From Pseudomonas cannabina (lineage in GTDB: Bacteria > Pseudomonadota > Gammaproteobacteria > Pseudomonadales > Pseudomonadaceae), in assembly GCF_900100365.1 (NCBI RefSeq), contig NZ_FNKU01000001.1, positions 4,043,501 through 4,107,500 of the forward strand: a stretch of DNA of 64,000 nucleotides, written 5' to 3'. A model generated the notes under the pieces. It had not been told where the DNA came from. It saw nothing but the letters and a program-made list of their open reading frames with translations, and made no database searches. Below, one piece after another: positions 39,594-48,925 of this stretch. How positions within the stretch are numbered: position 1 is the stretch's first letter; each line of letters begins with the position of its first letter. The translations under genes were made by a program, and so were the position numbers.

Positions 39594-40862
39594 TCAGCCG
39601 TTGAACACGTCGTCCACGCTGGTCAGTGGGTAGTGCTTCGGATACGGCAGGGTTGCAACGCCGCTTTCGATGGCAGCTTTGGCAACCGCGTCAGCGATCA
39701 GGCCCAGCAGGCGGGTGTCCATTGGTTTCGGGATGATGTATTCACGACCGAACTCCAGCTTGATGCCGCCATAAGCGTCGCAGACTTCCTGAGGCACTGG
39801 CAGTTTGGCCAGTTCACGCAGGGCGTTGGCCGCCGCGATTTTCATTTCCTCGTTGATGCGCTTGGCGCGAACGTCCAGAGCACCGCGGAAGATGAACGGG
39901 AAGCCCAACACGTTGTTGACCTGGTTCGGGTAGTCCGAACGGCCAGTCGCCATGATCACGTCGCTACGGGTAGCGTGAGCCAGCTCAGGGGAAATCTCAG
40001 GATCAGGGTTCGAGCATGCGAACACGATCGGGTCCTTGGCCATCAGCTTGAGGTTTTCAGGGCTCAGCAGGTTAGGACCGGACAAGCCTACGAATACATC
40101 AGCGCCATCCAGTGCATCGGTCAGCGAGCGCTTCTCGGTGGCGTGAGCGAACACAGCCTTGTACTGGTTCAGGTCGGTGCGGCCAGAGTGGATCACGCCG
40201 GTGCGGTCGACCATGAAAATGTTTTCGATTTTCGCGCCCATGCTCACCAGCAGCTTCATGCACGAGATGGCAGCAGCGCCCGCACCCAGGCAGACGATCT
40301 TCGCCGAATCGAGGCTTTTGCCGACGATTTCCAGCGCGTTGATCATGCCGGCTGCGGTCACGATAGCGGTGCCGTGCTGGTCATCATGGAAAACCGGAAT
40401 GTCGCACTGCTCGATCAGCGCTTTCTCGATTTCAAAGCACTCAGGCGCTTTGATGTCTTCCAGATTGATGCCACCGAAGGTGATCGAGATACGCTTGACG
40501 GTGTCGATGAACGCCTGCGGGCTTTCGGAATCGACTTCGATATCGAAAACGTCGATACCAGCAAAACGCTTGAACAGAACCCCTTTACCTTCCATGACGG
40601 GCTTGGACGCCAATGGACCCAGATCGCCGAGGCCGAGAATCGCGGTGCCATCGGAAATAACTGCTACCAGATTGCCTTTGCCGGTGTACTTGTAAGCCAG
40701 CTCAGGGTCACGGGCGATTTCACGCACGGGTTCAGCAACGCCAGGGCTGTAGGCCAGAGCCAGGTCACGGGCGGTTGCGGTCGGCTTGGTGAGTTCGACG
40801 CTCAGCTTCCCCGGACGAGGATTGGCATGGTATTCGAGCGCGGCAGTTTTCAGATCTGACAT
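39594..40862 (-). CDS. maeB: Malic enzyme (oxaloacetate-decarboxylating), single-domain form
   Basis: It decarboxylates malate to pyruvate with NAD(P)+. The 422-residue protein starts [20 protein letters not shown]. Malic-enzyme features are [13 protein letters not shown], the DDQHGTAI metal/substrate site and the [13 protein letters not shown] dinucleotide-binding loop. It lacks the phosphotransacetylase-like C-terminal domain of the long MaeB form, as is usual for this Pseudomonas locus. Cofactor preference cannot be read safely from the sequence. Confidence 0.92.
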   Translation of the reverse strand: MSDLKTAALEYHANPRPGKLSVELTKPTATARDLALAYSPGVAEPVREIARDPELAYKYTGKGNLVAVISDGTAILGLGDLGPLASKPVMEGKGVLFKRFAGIDVFDIEVDSESPQAFIDTVKRISITFGGINLEDIKAPECFEIEKALIEQCDIPVFHDDQHGTAIVTAAGMINALEIVGKSLDSAKIVCLGAGAAAISCMKLLVSMGAKIENIFMVDRTGVIHSGRTDLNQYKAVFAHATEKRSLTDALDGADVFVGLSGPNLLSPENLKLMAKDPIVFACSNPDPEISPELAHATRSDVIMATGRSDYPNQVNNVLGFPFIFRGALDVRAKRINEEMKIAAANALRELAKLPVPQEVCDAYGGIKLEFGREYIIPKPMDTRLLGLIADAVAKAAIESGVATLPYPKHYPLTSVDDVFNG

Positions 40863-40982
40863 GTATTGGATTCCGCTTTTTTTACTGTGGGACAGACGGA
40901 CCGCCGAGGATACGCAAGATGCCTGGTCCTAACAAGACTGACCAGTCACTGCTGTCAAGAGGCGCGGCCTTAGACTTTACGC

Positions 40983-41771
40983 TTAGAAAACGGACGGGCT
41001 CAGCATTGCAGAATGGGTCAACGGCAGCAGCCAGCGCGACTGTCCTGATTTTAGACCACCCCGACGAGCGCGATCGACCACCCAGCCGCGCGCTTCGATT
41101 TTTTTGCCTTTGAGGCGCTCGAGCGCTGCCATGTCGAACCCGGACACGTTGTCCGGTGCAATGCGCAGCACCAGCGAGCCCGGCAACTCGATCCAGACGC
41201 CGCCGCGATTGCGCTGCACGCTCTTGACCTGTCCCGACACCACGGCAAAGCCGCTTTTAGCAATGCTGTCAGACGCCTGCACCGGCGAGTTACGCCACAG
41301 GCCCAGCCTGGCCTGACGTGCCTGACGCTCTGCACTTTGCTGGCAATCGACCAGCGCAACATTGGGCGCGACGGCGACCAGATAACCCAGACCTTCGCTC
41401 AGCAACTGCGCTTCGAGATTGCCGCCATCACGCGCATAGACGTTGGCCAGCGTGCGGCCGTAATGGTCCTTGCTCTGCTGACCGACCCGCAGACGGACCT
41501 GGCCGCCGCTGTCATCCACCAGCGCTTGCAACCTGCGCCTGGCAGCTTCGGCAAACGGCTCGGCCGACTGGCCTTTCTTGCCGGTTTCGGGCGTATTGAG
41601 CCCGATCATCCGCACGTTGCGGCCATCGGTCAGGCGCAGTGTGTCGCCGTCGACCACGCGCTGCACCTGCGCGATTGGCAACGAGGCCGGTGCAGGGCAG
41701 AACGCTTGGGCGCCGGACAGCCAGATCGCAGACATAAAAAAGACGCCCACAAGCAGACTGTGTGAAAACAC
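40983..41771 (-). CDS. Exported thermonuclease-like protein, 5' end replaced by IS insertion
   Basis: This staphylococcal-nuclease-like protein would cleave nucleic acid in the periplasm. The core motifs are intact: VVDGDTLRL, RMIGLNTPE and DHYGRTLANVY carry the usual Asp, Arg and Glu catalytic residues. A hydrophobic leader (LLVGVFFMSAIWLSGAQA) remains as a signal peptide. The frame now starts at GTG 41771, inside the terminal repeat of an IS1182-family element. Removing the element and one copy of the ACAAG duplication restores an upstream reading LGISRLLEKAPLVGVFF just after rpmE. Expression is therefore uncertain: the native start (about 43394, TTG) is cut off. The neighbouring rpmE order is the normal Pseudomonas one. 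Confidence 0.8.
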   Translation of the reverse strand: MFSHSLLVGVFFMSAIWLSGAQAFCPAPASLPIAQVQRVVDGDTLRLTDGRNVRMIGLNTPETGKKGQSAEPFAEAARRRLQALVDDSGGQVRLRVGQQSKDHYGRTLANVYARDGGNLEAQLLSEGLGYLVAVAPNVALVDCQQSAERQARQARLGLWRNSPVQASDSIAKSGFAVVSGQVKSVQRNRGGVWIELPGSLVLRIAPDNVSGFDMAALERLKGKKIEARGWVVDRARRGGLKSGQSRWLLPLTHSAMLSPSVF

Positions 41772-41790
41772 ACTGATGAAGGCCCAAGCA

Positions 41791-41821
41791 AACGCCCCGA
41801 CTTGTTCGGGGCGTTTTTTTT
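41791..41821 (+). terminator. Terminator hairpin inside the IS end
   Basis: AACGCCCCGA-CTTGT-TCGGGGCGTT followed by a T-run has a perfect 10-bp stem. It lies between the transposase stop and the left terminal repeat, oriented to stop plus-strand read-in; on the minus strand the T-tract is short. Confidence 0.7.
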
Positions 41822-41851
41822 GTATTGGCAGCAGACGAAAAAAATGTCCGC

Positions 41852-43276
41852 TCAGCCCATCAAAGCCATCAGATGGCGCACACCGAGCACTTTAATCGCT
41901 CGTTTCAGGTTATAGGCATTCACCGCCAAGGCCATTTCAGCTTTTGTACCCTCCAGTTGTCGCAGCAAGAAACGGCCATTACCAAATAGCCATTGCTTGA
42001 GGTTGCCGAAGGGGTGCTCAACGATGGATCTTCGGTTGGCCATCATCTCAGGATGCGCCTGCATTCTTTGCTCCATCCGCTCGAAAGCCTCTTCATGGGC
42101 ATGTCGTGAGACATAACGGCGCCGGGCTCGAGTGCATTGCGTTTTCAGCGCGCAGTTGGCGCAGTCATCGACCTCAGCCTGATAGATCCGATCACCTTTG
42201 TTGTGCTGTTTTAGCGTTAACCATTTGCCTGCCGGACACTGGAAACGATCGTGTCCGGTCTCATAGATAAAGTCTTTTCGCTCAAAGAGCTGCTCTTCCT
42301 GACTGCCAGGGTTTTTCGAACGATTGGGCGGTACATAGGCCGTAATCGAAGCATCCTCGCAGGCCTGAAACTGCTTGCCATTGGAGTAGCCGGCATCGGC
42401 AGTGACCGTCAGATCATCTTGCTGTAACTCTGCTTTGGCGGCCTTGGCCATCGGCTCCAGTTGCTTTCGGTCATCGCCATCTTGGGTGACCTCATGATGC
42501 AAAATCAGGCAATGCTCGGCGTCCACGACGGTTTGCACGTTGTAGGCCACACGTGGCCCTTTGGCCGTGCGCATCATTCGGGCATCGCTTTCATGGGTGT
42601 TGAACTGCTCGATGCCCATCGAACGCATCAGTGCCTGGCAACTCTGATTATCCTGTTGTCGAGCCTCAAGCTGTGCCAGGGCTACCTTGATTGCGCTGCG
42701 ATCAATTGAATCTGTGGTTTCAGCCTTGTCGGCCTCATCCAGCTCGGCCAGATACTGAGCGATGCGCTTATCCAGTTTTTCTTCCTGGCGCTTGAGCTGC
42801 TTCAAATTCACATGACGCCGTGAGGATGCGACCGCCTGAAACTTGCTGCCGTCGATGGCCACCAACTCACCGGCGATCAAGCCTGCCGTGCGACAAAACC
42901 GAACGAAAGCACGGCAGGTCGCGATGAAGGCGGGTTTATTGTTCTTGCGAAAATCGGCGATGGTCTTGAAGTCGGGCTTGAGCCGGTTGATCAGCCACAT
43001 CACTTCGATGTTGCGCTGACACTCGGCTTCAAGACGTCGCGATGAGCGAATCCGCTGAAAATAGCCGTAGAGGTAGAGTTTTAGCTGATCGGCGGGATCA
43101 TAAGCAGGGCGCCCCGTGCTTTTTGGAATCGCTTTATCGAAGCCCAGTTGCACCAGATCGAGCCTGGCAACGTACAGGTCAATGACACGAACGAGGTGAT
43201 CCTCGGGGATCAACTCTTCCAGCGAGACCGGGAATAGGCTGGTCTGGCTGCGGGACTCACCTTGGATGTAGGCCAT
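41852..43276 (-). CDS. IS1182-family DDE transposase
   Basis: ATG at 43276 (MAYIQGESRSQTSLFPVSLE) gives 474 residues. IS1182-type features are the N-terminal DUF772-like segment (TGRPAYDPADQLKLYLYGYF), a first catalytic Asp in LVAIDGSKFQAVAS, a second in VTADAGYSNGKQF and the C-terminal DDE Glu region RRSIVEHPFGNLKQW. A Cys cluster (CANCALKTQC) lies before the C-terminal domain. The frame is intact and presumably active. Confidence 0.93.
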   Translation of the reverse strand: MAYIQGESRSQTSLFPVSLEELIPEDHLVRVIDLYVARLDLVQLGFDKAIPKSTGRPAYDPADQLKLYLYGYFQRIRSSRRLEAECQRNIEVMWLINRLKPDFKTIADFRKNNKPAFIATCRAFVRFCRTAGLIAGELVAIDGSKFQAVASSRRHVNLKQLKRQEEKLDKRIAQYLAELDEADKAETTDSIDRSAIKVALAQLEARQQDNQSCQALMRSMGIEQFNTHESDARMMRTAKGPRVAYNVQTVVDAEHCLILHHEVTQDGDDRKQLEPMAKAAKAELQQDDLTVTADAGYSNGKQFQACEDASITAYVPPNRSKNPGSQEEQLFERKDFIYETGHDRFQCPAGKWLTLKQHNKGDRIYQAEVDDCANCALKTQCTRARRRYVSRHAHEEAFERMEQRMQAHPEMMANRRSIVEHPFGNLKQWLFGNGRFLLRQLEGTKAEMALAVNAYNLKRAIKVLGVRHLMALMG

Positions 43277-43412
43277 AACGAAAAATGCTCTGTATCTTTC
43301 GATACGGAGCATTTTCTTTGAGCGCTGCGCAGATTGCTAGGTTTTCACACAGTCTGACAAGGGGCGCCTTTTCAAGCAACCTGGAGATGCCCAAGGGGCA
43401 GCCAGTTCAGCT

Positions 43413-43640
43413 TCAGTCTTGCTTCGCTTTGGTTGCGCCGAACGCACCGAAACGGGATTTGAACTTGTCGACACGGCCGCCAACGTCAAGCATCTTCTGC
43501 TTGCCGGTGTAGAACGGGTGGCACTCGTTGCACACGTCCAGGCTCAAAGGGCCGGTCAGGGTGGAACGGGTTTTGATGACATTGCCGCAGCTGCAGGTCG
43601 CGTCAATGGCTTCGTAAACTGGATGGATATCAGCTTTCAT
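43413..43640 (-). CDS. rpmE: Ribosomal protein L31 (zinc-binding type)
   Basis: L31 is a 75-residue protein of the large ribosomal subunit. Cys16, Cys18, Cys37 and Cys40 (CSC, CNEC) form the zinc site of the C+ paralog. The start [10 protein letters not shown] is typical. The gene would read into the nuclease gene, from which it is now separated by the IS. A small dyad CAACA-CTAT-TGTTG (43672-43685) lies upstream and might be regulatory. Confidence 0.97.
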   Translation of the reverse strand: MKADIHPVYEAIDATCSCGNVIKTRSTLTGPLSLDVCNECHPFYTGKQKMLDVGGRVDKFKSRFGAFGATKAKQD

Positions 43641-43808
43641 CGGTACTTCCTCGGTCTAACGCGCCGCCACCCAACACTATTGTTGAATACCGCACGGAAA
43701 TAGGCTGCGGATAGTACCAGACAATTGCAACGACGCAATCGAACCTTCACACCGGTCGTCTGCTAAGATCGCGCCTTCTTATTACCGACCACCACAGGGA
43801 AACATCGC

Positions 43809-46028
43809 GTGCCCGACGCCATCCTGCGCCTTGCCCTGCCCTCGCCGCTTCGCCGCCTGTTCGACTATCGCGCCCCTGCCGGTGTGTCGCGCAGCGCTTT
43901 GCAGCCTGGCATGCGCCTGCGGGTGCCGTTCGGCAGACGGGAAATGATCGGCATTCTGGTGGAAGTGGTCGATCACAGCGAAGTGCCTGCCGACAAGCTC
44001 AAGCCCGCGATTGCCCTGCTCGACAGCGAAGCGCCGTTGCCGCCCGCGCTGTTCAGGCTGTGCCTGTGGACGTCGCAGTATTACCAGCACAGCCTGGGTG
44101 ACACGTTGAGCTGGGCCTTGCCGGTGCTGCTGCGTCAGGGCGAACTGGCCGAAATCCGCCAGGAACGCTTCTGGCACGTGACCGCCACCGCCAGCGTCGA
44201 TGACCCGCGTATCGCTCGCGCGCCCAAACAGCGTGAAGCGCTGACCACCCTGGCCCAGCACCCACACGGCGTGGCGCATCAGTTGCTCAGCAAGCTGATG
44301 CTTAATAAGGAAAGCCTCAACCTGCTGCTGGCCAAAGAGCTGGTGTACGTCGAAGTGCGCAGCCACGCGCCCAGCGCACGTCATGAGCACTGGCTGGCGC
44401 AGCCGGAGCTGCCGCTCAATACCGAGCAGCGTGCCGCCTACGAGGCGATCCGTGCCGGGTTCGACAGTTTTCACGCGTTTTTGCTGGCCGGCGTGACGGG
44501 CAGCGGCAAGACCGAGGTCTATCTGCAACTGATCCGCGAGACGCTGGAGGCGGGCAAACAGGCGCTGGTGTTGATCCCGGAAATCAACCTCGGCCCGCAA
44601 ACGCTGGCGCGCTTCGAACAACGCTTCAATGCCCGCATTGCGCTGGTGCATTCCGCCGTCAACGACCGCGAACGGCTGGATGCCTGGCTGGCCGCCCGCG
44701 ATGGCGAAGCCGACATTATTATCGGTACGCGCTCGGCCCTGTTCACGCCGATGAAGAATCCCGGCCTGATCATCATCGACGAAGAACACGACGGCTCCTA
44801 TAAACAGCAGGAAGGTCTGCGTTATCACGCCCGCGACCTGGCGCTGGTGCGGGCCCGTCAGGAAAACATTCCGATTGTGCTCGGCTCGGCCACGCCCTCT
44901 CTGGAAAGCCTGCACAACGCCTACACCGGACGCTATGGCCTGCTACGCCTGAACCAGCGCGCAGGCGGCGCGCAACAGCCACGCTTCATGCGCCTGGATG
45001 TCAAAAGCAGGCCACTGGACAGCGGGATTTCCGGGCCGATGCAACAAGCCATCGGTCAGACGCTTGCGGCAGGTCAGCAGGTACTGGTGTTTCTCAATCG
45101 ACGCGGCTTTGCGCCAACGCTGCTGTGCCATGACTGCGGCTGGATGTCCGGCTGCCAGCGGTGCGACGCGCGCATGACCGTGCATCAGCGCTCCGCCGAG
45201 CTGCGCTGTCATCACTGCGGCTATGTCGAGCGCGTGCCGCGGCAGTGTCCTTCGTGCGGCAAAGTGGATTTGCGCCCTGTCGGCGCAGGCACCGAGCGCG
45301 CCGAAGAGCGGCTGGCAATCATGTTCCCGGACTTTCCGGTGCTGCGCGTCGACCGCGACAGCACGTCGCGCAAGGACGCCATGAACCAGTTGTTCGCGAC
45401 CATCCAGCGCGGTCAGCCGTGCATTCTGGTCGGCACCCAGATGCTCGCCAAGGGCCATCACTTTCCAAGGGTGACGCTGGTGTCGATTCTCGATGCTGAC
45501 GGCGGATTGTCTTCCGGTGACTTCCGGGCCAGCGAGCGTATGGCGCAGCTGATCGTGCAGGTCGCCGGGCGCGCAGGACGTGCCGAGGAGCCAGGCAAGG
45601 TGATCATCCAGACTCATCTGGCCGACCATCCGCTGCTGATCCAGCTCACCGAACAGGGTTATTTCGCATTCGCTGAACAGGCCTTGAGCGAACGTCGCTC
45701 GGCCGGTTTACCGCCCTTTTCGCACCTGGCCCTGCTGCGCGCCGAGGCCCACAAACCCGGTCAGGCCGAGGCCTTTCTCGATCAGGCCTGCAGCGAAGCC
45801 GAACAACTTGTGGCGCAGATGAGCCTGGGCGGCATCGAGCTGCTGGGCCCCGTTCCCGCGCCGATGGAACGCCGCGCCGGGCGTTATCGCGCGCAGTTGC
45901 TGGTGCAGTCCAGTGCACGCGCGCCGTTGCATAAATTGCTCAGTACCTGGCTGCTCGCGCTGGAGCAAATGCCCAGCGGTCGGCAGGTCAGGTGGTCGCT
46001 GGATGTGGATCCGGTGGATCTTTATTAG
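43809..46028 (+). CDS. priA: Primosomal protein N' (PriA helicase)
   Basis: PriA restarts stalled replication forks by recognising D-loops and loading DnaB. GTG at 43809 (encoding PDAILRLALPSPLRRLFDYR after the start) gives 739 residues. The helicase has Walker A GVTGSGKTEVYL, DEEH box IIDEEHDGSYK, and the zinc-binding cysteines CHDCGWMSGCQRCD, CHHCGY and CPSCG. It is divergent from rpmE and upstream of argS, the usual Pseudomonas order. Confidence 0.97.
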   Translation: MPDAILRLALPSPLRRLFDYRAPAGVSRSALQPGMRLRVPFGRREMIGILVEVVDHSEVPADKLKPAIALLDSEAPLPPALFRLCLWTSQYYQHSLGDTLSWALPVLLRQGELAEIRQERFWHVTATASVDDPRIARAPKQREALTTLAQHPHGVAHQLLSKLMLNKESLNLLLAKELVYVEVRSHAPSARHEHWLAQPELPLNTEQRAAYEAIRAGFDSFHAFLLAGVTGSGKTEVYLQLIRETLEAGKQALVLIPEINLGPQTLARFEQRFNARIALVHSAVNDRERLDAWLAARDGEADIIIGTRSALFTPMKNPGLIIIDEEHDGSYKQQEGLRYHARDLALVRARQENIPIVLGSATPSLESLHNAYTGRYGLLRLNQRAGGAQQPRFMRLDVKSRPLDSGISGPMQQAIGQTLAAGQQVLVFLNRRGFAPTLLCHDCGWMSGCQRCDARMTVHQRSAELRCHHCGYVERVPRQCPSCGKVDLRPVGAGTERAEERLAIMFPDFPVLRVDRDSTSRKDAMNQLFATIQRGQPCILVGTQMLAKGHHFPRVTLVSILDADGGLSSGDFRASERMAQLIVQVAGRAGRAEEPGKVIIQTHLADHPLLIQLTEQGYFAFAEQALSERRSAGLPPFSHLALLRAEAHKPGQAEAFLDQACSEAEQLVAQMSLGGIELLGPVPAPMERRAGRYRAQLLVQSSARAPLHKLLSTWLLALEQMPSGRQVRWSLDVDPVDLY

Positions 46029-46125
46029 GTCACGCCGTTGGCAAGCAGGCTCCGGCAACGGATAATGCGGAGTTTTTCCACCCGCGCATCGAAGCGCCAC
46101 CGCGCTTGCGGTCGAAGAGAGCCCC

Positions 46126-47862
46126 ATGAAAGACACCATTCGCCAGCTGATTCAACAAGCCCTGACCCGTCTCGTCACCGAGGGCGTCTTGCCAGAAGGG
46201 CTGACGCCGGCGATTCAGGTGGAAAACGCCCGTGACAAGACCCATGGTGACTTCGCCAGCAATATCGCGATGATGCTCGCCAAGCCTGCCGGGATGAAGC
46301 CGCGCGATCTGGCTGAAAAGCTGATCGCTGCGCTGCCTGCCGACGATCAGGTCAGCAAGGTCGAAATTGCCGGTCCGGGCTTTCTGAATTTCTTCCAGAA
46401 CACCGCCGCGCTGGCTGCGCGCCTTGACGCTGCTTTGGTCGACACGCAGTTGTCGGTTCGCAAGGCAGGCCCGGCACAGCGCGTGGTGGTCGATCTGTCG
46501 GCCCCCAACCTGGCCAAGGAAATGCACGTCGGCCACTTGCGCTCGACCATCATCGGCGACGGTGTGGCGAACGTCCTCGAGTTTCTCGGCGACACGGTCA
46601 TTCGCCAGAACCACGTCGGCGACTGGGGCACTCAGTTCGGCATGCTGCTGGCCTACCTGCAGGAAAAACCGGCGACCAGCGACGAGCTGTCCGACCTGGA
46701 AGACTTCTATCGCGCCGCCAAGCAGCGCTTCGATGAGTCCGAAGAGTTCGCCGAGCGCGCGCGCGGGCTGGTGGTCAAGTTGCAGGCTGGCGACGCGGAG
46801 TGCCTGACGCTTTGGAAGCGTTTCAAGGACATTTCGCTGTCTCACTGCCAGGAGATCTACGAGCGCCTCAACGTCAGACTGACCCCGGCCGATGTCATGG
46901 GCGAAAGTGCCTATAACGAAGATCTGGCGAATGTGGTCAATGATCTGAAAGCCACCGGCCTGCTGGTCGAGAGCAACGGCGCGCAGTGCGTGTTCCTCGA
47001 AGAATTCCGCACCGCCGATGACACGCCACTGCCGGTGATCGTGCAAAAGGCCGGCGGCGGTTATCTGTATGCCACCACTGACCTGGCTGCCATCCGCTAC
47101 CGCAGCAAAGTGCTTGAAGCCGACCGCGTGTTGTACTTCGTCGACCAGCGTCAGGCCCTGCACTTTCAGCAGGTGTTTGAAGTGGCTCGCCGCGCCGGTT
47201 TCGTCCACCAAGGCATGCAACTGGAGCACATGGGTTTTGGCACCATGAACGGCGCCGATGGCCGCCCGTTCAAAACCCGCGATGGCGGTACGGTCAAGCT
47301 CGTCGACCTGCTCGATGAAGCCGAAGAACGTGCCTATACGCTGGTGAAGGAAAAGAACCCGGAGGTCGCCGAGGCCGAGCTGCGCAGCATTGCCAGGGCG
47401 GTGGGGATCAGTGCGGTGAAATACGCTGATCTGTCCAAGCATCGTGCCAGCGACTACAGCTTCAACTTCGATCAGATGCTGAGTTTCGAAGGCAATACCG
47501 CGCCTTATCTGCTGTACGCCTACACCCGCGTAGCCGGTGTGTTCCGCAAGCTGGGCACGCCGTTCGACGCTGGCAAGGGGCACATCGTCCTTGAAGCGCC
47601 GCAGGAGCAGGAACTGGCGGCACGTCTGGCGCAGTTCGCTGAAACATTGAACAACGTCGCAGAAAAAGGCACACCGCACGTACTTTGTGCTTACCTGTAT
47701 GACCTTGCGGGTCTGTTTTCCAGCTTTTATGAAAACTGCCCGATCCTTGGTGCGGAAAGTCCCGATCAGCAACAGAGCCGTCTGCGTCTGGCTGCCCTGA
47801 CCGGCCGCACCCTCAAGCAAGGCCTGGACCTGTTGGGTCTGGAAACTCTGGAGCGTATGTAA
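46126..47862 (+). CDS. argS: Arginyl-tRNA synthetase
   Basis: This class I synthetase charges tRNA-Arg. The 578-residue protein begins [20 protein letters not shown]. The HIGH-type motif is in [20 protein letters not shown]; the KMSK loop is degenerate, as is usual for ArgRS. The C-terminal anticodon-binding DALR-type domain follows ([20 protein letters not shown]). The following SPOR gene starts one base after its stop. Confidence 0.97.
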   Translation: MKDTIRQLIQQALTRLVTEGVLPEGLTPAIQVENARDKTHGDFASNIAMMLAKPAGMKPRDLAEKLIAALPADDQVSKVEIAGPGFLNFFQNTAALAARLDAALVDTQLSVRKAGPAQRVVVDLSAPNLAKEMHVGHLRSTIIGDGVANVLEFLGDTVIRQNHVGDWGTQFGMLLAYLQEKPATSDELSDLEDFYRAAKQRFDESEEFAERARGLVVKLQAGDAECLTLWKRFKDISLSHCQEIYERLNVRLTPADVMGESAYNEDLANVVNDLKATGLLVESNGAQCVFLEEFRTADDTPLPVIVQKAGGGYLYATTDLAAIRYRSKVLEADRVLYFVDQRQALHFQQVFEVARRAGFVHQGMQLEHMGFGTMNGADGRPFKTRDGGTVKLVDLLDEAEERAYTLVKEKNPEVAEAELRSIARAVGISAVKYADLSKHRASDYSFNFDQMLSFEGNTAPYLLYAYTRVAGVFRKLGTPFDAGKGHIVLEAPQEQELAARLAQFAETLNNVAEKGTPHVLCAYLYDLAGLFSSFYENCPILGAESPDQQQSRLRLAALTGRTLKQGLDLLGLETLERM

Positions 47863-47863
47863 G

Positions 47864-48559
47864 TTGGCAGTTGCGAAGAAGAAACCGGCACCCAAGCGGG
47901 GCGCCAGCCGTTATCAGGCACCCGCGAAGAAACCGATTCCAGGATGGTTGTGGCTGGCGATTGGTCTGACCGTAGGCGCATTCGTGGTCTTTCTGATGAA
48001 GCTCGAACCGGGCGGCGAAGACGTCAAGCGGGTCAAGGCGGACGCCAAGGCTGCGAAAATAGCCGAAGCCAATAAGACGCCGCCGAGCCCGACCGCGCCG
48101 GTCAAGCCCAAGTACGATTTCTATACGCTGCTGCCGGAATCGGAAGTGATCGTGCCCAACGAAGCGGTGCCGGAAAAGACGCCACCGCCCGTGGCGCCGA
48201 CGGCTCCGGTTTCGCCCGAGCAGGCCGCCAAGATTGACACAGCACGCGCTCAAGCAGCGCTTAGCGGTTTGACGCCACCACCGGCCCCGCCCGTGGCGAC
48301 GACCAAGCCCGCGGCAGTCACGACGTTCTTCCTGCAAGCGGGCTCGTTCCGCAAACAGGCCGACGCCGAGAAGGTGCGTGCGCAAATCATCCTGCTGGGC
48401 CAGACGTCAACCGTCGAGTCCGGCACGGTGAAGGATGAAACCTGGTATCGCGTGCTGGTCGGCCCGTTCAGCAACCGTGAACAACTGACGACTGCCCAAA
48501 AGCAATTGGCAAGCGGCGGGTTCAGCAACCTGTTGCTGCAACAACGCCAGAGTCGCTAG
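47864..48559 (+). CDS. SPOR-domain inner-membrane protein (FtsN-like)
   Basis: TTG at 47864 starts one base after the argS stop, indicating coupling. The 231 residues have a basic cytoplasmic N-terminus (AVAKKKPAPKRGASRYQAPA), a single membrane segment (IPGWLWLAIGLTVGAFVVFL), a Pro-rich periplasmic linker and a C-terminal SPOR domain (FFLQAGSFRKQADAEKVRAQ). This is the layout of FtsN and related septal proteins that bind denuded peptidoglycan. In the Pseudomonas order I recall, hslV-hslU follow; here repeats and the glyA-sox operon follow instead. Confidence 0.88.
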   Translation: MAVAKKKPAPKRGASRYQAPAKKPIPGWLWLAIGLTVGAFVVFLMKLEPGGEDVKRVKADAKAAKIAEANKTPPSPTAPVKPKYDFYTLLPESEVIVPNEAVPEKTPPPVAPTAPVSPEQAAKIDTARAQAALSGLTPPPAPPVATTKPAAVTTFFLQAGSFRKQADAEKVRAQIILLGQTSTVESGTVKDETWYRVLVGPFSNREQLTTAQKQLASGGFSNLLLQQRQSR

Positions 48560-48582
48560 CCGGAGCGGGATTTACGGTGATG

Positions 48583-48722
48583 CTGGAGCGTGCGGAACGA
48601 TAACCTCAACTATCGTGCGACGCTCCGCGTCCTCATTGCAAATGCGTCGTGTGAAAGACCGTCTTAGCGGACAAGTCCGCTCCCACTGGTGCGTGCGGAA
48701 CGATAATCCCGACTATCGTGCC
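48583..48722. repeat. Composite REP element, second full copy
   Basis: The order GGAGCGTGCGGAACGATA, ACTATCGTGCGACGCTCC, GACCGTCTTAGCGGACAAG, TCCGCTCCCACTGG, GCGTGCGGAACGATAA, ACTATCGTGC repeats the arrangement at 6699-6831. The 366-base gap between the SPOR gene and glyA (48560-48925) contains this element and the glyA leader dyad and no gene. Confidence 0.7.
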
Positions 48723-48838
48723 TCTGGCGGCGCTGATTGGTGTTTGTTAACGCCTTCCCGGTCTCCATCTATTTATCTCTCCGCGTCAGGCCATGTCGTA
48801 AACGCACCTTTGTGTGGCGTCCATAGGCATTTGGCGTC

Positions 48839-48890
48839 TTTGGTCCGGCCCTACCATCGCTCTCAGAGGGCTCTGTTCGGCCCGACCAAA
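48839..48890 (+). promoter_or_regulatory. glyA: Large inverted repeat in the glyA leader
   Basis: TTTGGTCCGGCC (48839-48850) and GGCCCGACCAAA (48879-48890) pair over 11 bp with one C-C mismatch, enclosing a 28-base loop, and are followed by a run of A. The site is 36 bases before the glyA start. It could be an operator for a sarcosine/glycine regulator or a leader hairpin. The sequence does not match the glycine riboswitch as I know it. Confidence 0.45.
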
Positions 48891-48925
48891 AAGTCAGGCG
48901 CAGCGCCGCCGCCGGGAGATCCGCG

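Larger units (their letters stand above)
41754..43356 (-). mobile_element. IS1182-family insertion sequence, complete
   Basis: The 16-bp terminal repeats CAGACTGTGTGAAAAC (41754-41769) and GTTTTCACACAGTCTG (43341-43356) are perfect inverses. They are flanked by a 5-bp target duplication ACAAG (41749-41753 and 43357-43361). The 1603-bp element carries one transposase gene and sits in the 5' end of the nuclease gene. Intact ends and duplication suggest a recent insertion. The IS name is not known to me. Confidence 0.9.

Noticed and set aside
46030..47895. 621-codon open frame on the minus strand
   Set aside because: Antisense to argS, whose sequence is complete and well conserved.
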